A stretch of 64,000 bases of DNA from Vibrio sp. PID17_43. Lineage in GTDB: Bacteria; Pseudomonadota; Gammaproteobacteria; Enterobacterales; Vibrionaceae. The DNA lies in NCBI RefSeq assembly GCF_002608565.1, contig NZ_LIXM01000002.1, positions 176,272 to 240,271 on the forward strand. Direction: 5' to 3'. Shown here piece by piece: positions 61,737 to 64,000 of the stretch. Each line of letters begins with the position of its first letter. Within the stretch, counting starts at the first letter, position 1. The notes under the pieces were generated by a model that ran no database searches, was not told the origin of the DNA, and saw only the letters and a list, made by a program, of their open reading frames with translations. The position numbers and the translations under genes were made by a program.

Positions 61737-61995
61737 ATGTGGAGAAATATCTAGACCATCAAGGTGAATGTAGCTGTCTCCGAGTATAATCGTGAGTCTC
61801 TTCCGGTTCTCGAAGTAAACCTAAAACAATGGCTAAACTCGGTTCTCTAAATCACGTTCAATGATAAGTGCCAGCTGTTATACATTAAGCTGTTCAATCA
61901 ACATCTCCCTCGGCAAAAGGCATATTACGAACCGTTGCCAAGGAAGCGCACATTAGCGAAGATGATCAAACACGACATTTTGCTCGAGGTGAGCA
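61737..61995 (+). pseudogene. Possible decayed gene with an intact ribosome binding site
   Basis: AAGGAGG lies 5 nt before an ATG at 61737, but the frame hits stop codons at codon 6 and codon 37. If these are ignored, a protein-like sequence continues (YNRESLPVLEVNLKQWLNS, then LYIKLFNQHLPRQKAYYEPL). I do not recognise a family. It could be chance, but the good start signal and amino-acid composition suggest a dead gene. Confidence 0.25.
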
Positions 61996-62213
61996 TGATA
62001 TTGAGTGTAATCCAACCCCATCTCAAATATGTATTTCGTCACCAAATTCCGCACCCACTCTACTAATTGGCCAGCCTGCCAAGGCTTTTCAACATATCGA
62101 TCAATGCCCGCTAAGTCGATAGGATTTATGATATCAGTATGAATGGCCTGTCCAGTGAACAGAACTTTGCTAGTACGTAGAAAGCGGCTGTCTTGGGATA
62201 TCTCGTTCAGCAA
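61953..62213 (-). pseudogene. C-terminal remnant of a response regulator
   Basis: VLFTGQAIHTDIINPI and AGIDRYVEKPWQAGQLVEWV match the beta4-alpha4-beta5 part of a receiver domain, with the conserved Thr-Gly and the Lys-Pro pair (EKPW). The phospho-acceptor Asp half is missing. The tail after the receiver ends naturally. The frame begins at a TTG inside the histidine-kinase fragment (62172-62250). This supports a deletion joining pieces of a two-component locus. Confidence 0.55.
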
Positions 62214-62262
62214 TCCGCTTCACTATTGACAGCCCTAGCCCAAAAGAGACAGTGTGCCATTG
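62172..62262 (-). pseudogene. Histidine-kinase G2-box fragment
   Basis: A third minus-strand frame reads FGLGLSIVKRIAE, the G2 box of histidine-kinase ATPase domains (consensus G-GLGL-IV--I). It overlaps both the transporter fragment (62207-62716) and the response-regulator fragment. Only about 25 residues remain before a stop. Confidence 0.5.
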
Positions 62263-62716
62263 ACGTACCCAGTGCCGCCATGATTGGCATCAGCAAGTTT
62301 GCTGTCGCAGTCTGAGACATAACATTAGCCATCAGCAAACGTAATATACACAATGATTTCTTTTTTTTCAGTAATTTACTCTTAACATTGAGATCGACTT
62401 TGGTTTGTTCTGCTTTGTAAAGCGAGCCGATTAATAACCAAATTAATGTTATGATCACGACCACAAATGGCACGCCAAAAACCGCGATAATAGGCGTTAA
62501 GATCGAACGCATCATCGCTATTGTTGCCATGTAAGACATGAACATCGAGAAAATCGCAGTGATCAGCATTAAGCCTAACATGACGTATTTTGGGTTAAGC
62601 TTAGACAAGTGTTCAAATAACGACCATGATCCTTTGATGGTTTTTTTGTGCTGTTTGTGCTGTTTATTTTGATAGCTAACTGACTGATTGACCATAAAGG
62701 GATTAATGAACGCCAT
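62207..62716 (-). pseudogene. Chimeric remnant of a DASS (SLC13-type) anion transporter
   Basis: The 169-residue frame keeps two separated pieces of a divalent-anion:Na+ symporter. PKYVMLGLMLITAIFSMFMS-YMATIAMM matches the first SNTAT-like motif region (key part FSMFMSYMATIAMM) and MSQTATANLLMPIMAALGTSMA matches the second. The roughly 250 residues that should lie between are missing. After GTSMA the frame drifts into the kinase fragment. I infer an internal deletion and a pseudogene. Confidence 0.6.
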
Positions 62717-62794
62717 TTTTTTTGAGAAAGTCTTTGAAGGTTTAGATCAGCATTGTATCATCTGATTATTTTTAAATGGTAAATGGAGTTGCTT

Positions 62795-63883
62795 GTGAAG
62801 GGCGTTACTATAAAAAATTTTTTACGAAGATTTGATAAATACCGCAAATCAAAAATGGAAAAGCTGGAGGGGTTCTTTCATAAGCTTATTAGAAATAACC
62901 GCTATTGTCAGTCTGAGCTATTACCAGTATCAGAAGTCAAACGTATTTTGATTTTGCGCAATAACACTCGAATTGGTAATGCATTATTTCTAGTCCCTTT
63001 TGTTCGCCAAGTAAGAGAAATCTTTCCTGATGCACATATTACATTAATGCTACACAATGAATTCTTAGGGCAGATATTCACCAACTTAGATGTTGATGAG
63101 ATTTGTTATAGCCGATTGAGTTTTAAGCATAGTATCCAAAGCCTCAGTTTGATTCGAAAGTTAAAAAAAACAACGTTTGATATTATTTTTTCCCCGTATA
63201 GTTCGTCAGAAGATGCTGCCATTTGCGCTATAGTTCCAGCTATCAACAAAATTGGTAGGGCAAGTAAAACGAAAAGCAATGCTTTTACTCATACATTTGA
63301 GGGTTCAGGTGAAAAGAAACATTCTGCCCTAACGAGCCTCTACTTGTTACCAAAAGCTGGTTTTGCATTGCATCCTGTTAATCATACTATTGAGTTGAGT
63401 TCAGAAGAACTGATCGCTGGTAAGAATGAGTTTAATCAAATTAAGTCTTCAGAAAAAACTGTACATATCGCTTATTTTCGTGGGGCTAGAGGAGATAAAT
63501 TACTCCCTGAATCTTACTGGCGTAAGTTAATTGAACGTATTGAATCTGAGGTTGTTGAAAGCATTGAATGGGTGGAAGTTTTAAGTCCAGACATACCAGA
63601 GCCTTTAATTAACAAGGTAAATACGTTTTATTCACCTAATATACGACATCTTGCTAGTTTTTTAACCAATGTGGATGCCTTTATTTGCTGTGATACAGGG
63701 CCGCTTCATCTTGCTGATGCAGCTAGTGCTCGGTGCATTGGACTTTATAATAAAACGGATACGATAACATTTGGCTTATTAAATAAGCAGAGTGTTTGCA
63801 TAACTGACATCGACGGATTTGATGTAACACAAGCGTTAGGTATGACGAACGATGATTATATAGCCAGCGATGTGAGAATATAA
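62795..63883 (+). CDS. Glycosyltransferase family 9 (heptosyltransferase-like)
   Basis: Predicted lipopolysaccharide glycosyltransferase of 362 residues using ADP-heptose or a similar donor at the cytoplasmic side. The N-terminal LILRNNTRIGNALFLVPFVRQV is typical of GT9 (heptosyltransferases begin in this way), and ICCDTGPLHLADAAS near residue 305 is the donor-binding motif. The GTG at 62795 has GGAG 6 nt upstream, better than the ATG at 62783, which overlaps it. The gene is AT-rich and lies beside an IS end, as in surface-polysaccharide loci. Confidence 0.85.
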   Translation: MKGVTIKNFLRRFDKYRKSKMEKLEGFFHKLIRNNRYCQSELLPVSEVKRILILRNNTRIGNALFLVPFVRQVREIFPDAHITLMLHNEFLGQIFTNLDVDEICYSRLSFKHSIQSLSLIRKLKKTTFDIIFSPYSSSEDAAICAIVPAINKIGRASKTKSNAFTHTFEGSGEKKHSALTSLYLLPKAGFALHPVNHTIELSSEELIAGKNEFNQIKSSEKTVHIAYFRGARGDKLLPESYWRKLIERIESEVVESIEWVEVLSPDIPEPLINKVNTFYSPNIRHLASFLTNVDAFICCDTGPLHLADAASARCIGLYNKTDTITFGLLNKQSVCITDIDGFDVTQALGMTNDDYIASDVRI

Positions 63884-63891
63884 CGTAATGC

Positions 63892-64000
63892 TGTCAACGC
63901 CAGTTTAAATTTGATCCACTTATCGACGTTATCGCCGAAGTAAAACTGACCCACCCACGTTATTAACTCTTGTTTCCAGATAGACTTTCTAGAACCGCTG
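63892..64000. mobile_element. Probable end of an IS21-like insertion sequence (partial, at window edge)
   Basis: Begins TGTCAACGCCAGTTTAAA 8 bases after the glycosyltransferase stop codon and includes GTAAAACTGACCCACCC. A TGT terminus and repeated CTGACCC/GTAAAACTG-type sequences resemble IS21-family ends. The transposase genes would lie beyond the window. Identification is by resemblance only. Confidence 0.4.

Overview
The window is a continuous stretch of a gammaproteobacterial chromosome that I read as Vibrio, most likely of the Harveyi clade (parahaemolyticus/alginolyticus-like). The basis is a RelV-type small alarmone synthetase next to ihfA, the order sbcB - lrgAB/yohJK - cdd - purT - tpm - relV - ihfA, MetJ, PUR and TyrR operators in their expected places, and a dispersed TATACCCAAG...CTTGGGTATA palindrome that I believe is common in vibrios. 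The genus call is inference. I saw no tRNA, rRNA, CRISPR array or intact prophage.

Layout. 0-9.4 kb: amino-acid transport and housekeeping (alanine/Na+ symporter, two LysE exporters, M32 carboxypeptidase, MarR regulator, RNA 2',3'-cyclic phosphodiesterase, lipid A acyltransferase, a truncated SMR transporter, metA under a MetJ operator). 9.5-18.3 kb: a PilF-like TPR lipoprotein, then a minus-strand block holding the vitamin B12 importer btuCD, astE, pepF and the nucleotide-loop operon cobT-cobS-cobU-cobC. This fits salvage of cobinamide rather than corrin synthesis. 18.3-21.1 kb: small genes, including a 30-residue very basic peptide minigene, a 45-residue membrane peptide and the stump of a sugar permease. 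21.2-30.9 kb: a complete 2,3-diketo-L-gulonate/ascorbate-type catabolic operon (yiaK, TRAP transporter yiaMNO, 4-epimerase, an added Cof-type HAD phosphatase, yiaL, L-xylulose/3-keto-L-gulonate kinase, decarboxylase, IclR regulator, 3-epimerase). Repeated ATTCCG-N5-CGGAAT palindromes lie upstream. 31.2-32.1 kb: a GC-rich, hairpin-rich segment and a broken tyrosine integrase, probably the scar of an island.

32.2-40.4 kb: sbcB, lrgAB, cdd, purT, tpm, relV, ihfA and a DEDD exonuclease. 40.9-46.4 kb: DUF2760 protein, Hsp70, then a longer Hsp70 with a C-terminal extension, preceded by a sigma32-like promoter. This poorly described chaperone set is the best candidate for an undescribed system here. 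46.4-53.5 kb: a small protein, a Tag-like glycosylase without visible zinc ligands, the paired ABC exporter mdlAB, two orphan proteins and a degenerate HD-GYP protein. 53.7-61.4 kb: a TyrR-controlled tyrosine permease, a dead iron alcohol dehydrogenase beside an intact LysR gene, the glycyl-radical pair yjjI-yjjW, a third LysE exporter and an intact HD-GYP phosphodiesterase.

61.4-64.0 kb is decayed and AT-rich: remnants of a DASS transporter, a histidine kinase and a response regulator are compressed into about 0.75 kb, followed by an LPS-type family 9 glycosyltransferase and, at the right edge, what looks like the end of an IS21-like element. All family calls were made by reading motifs; no database search was possible.
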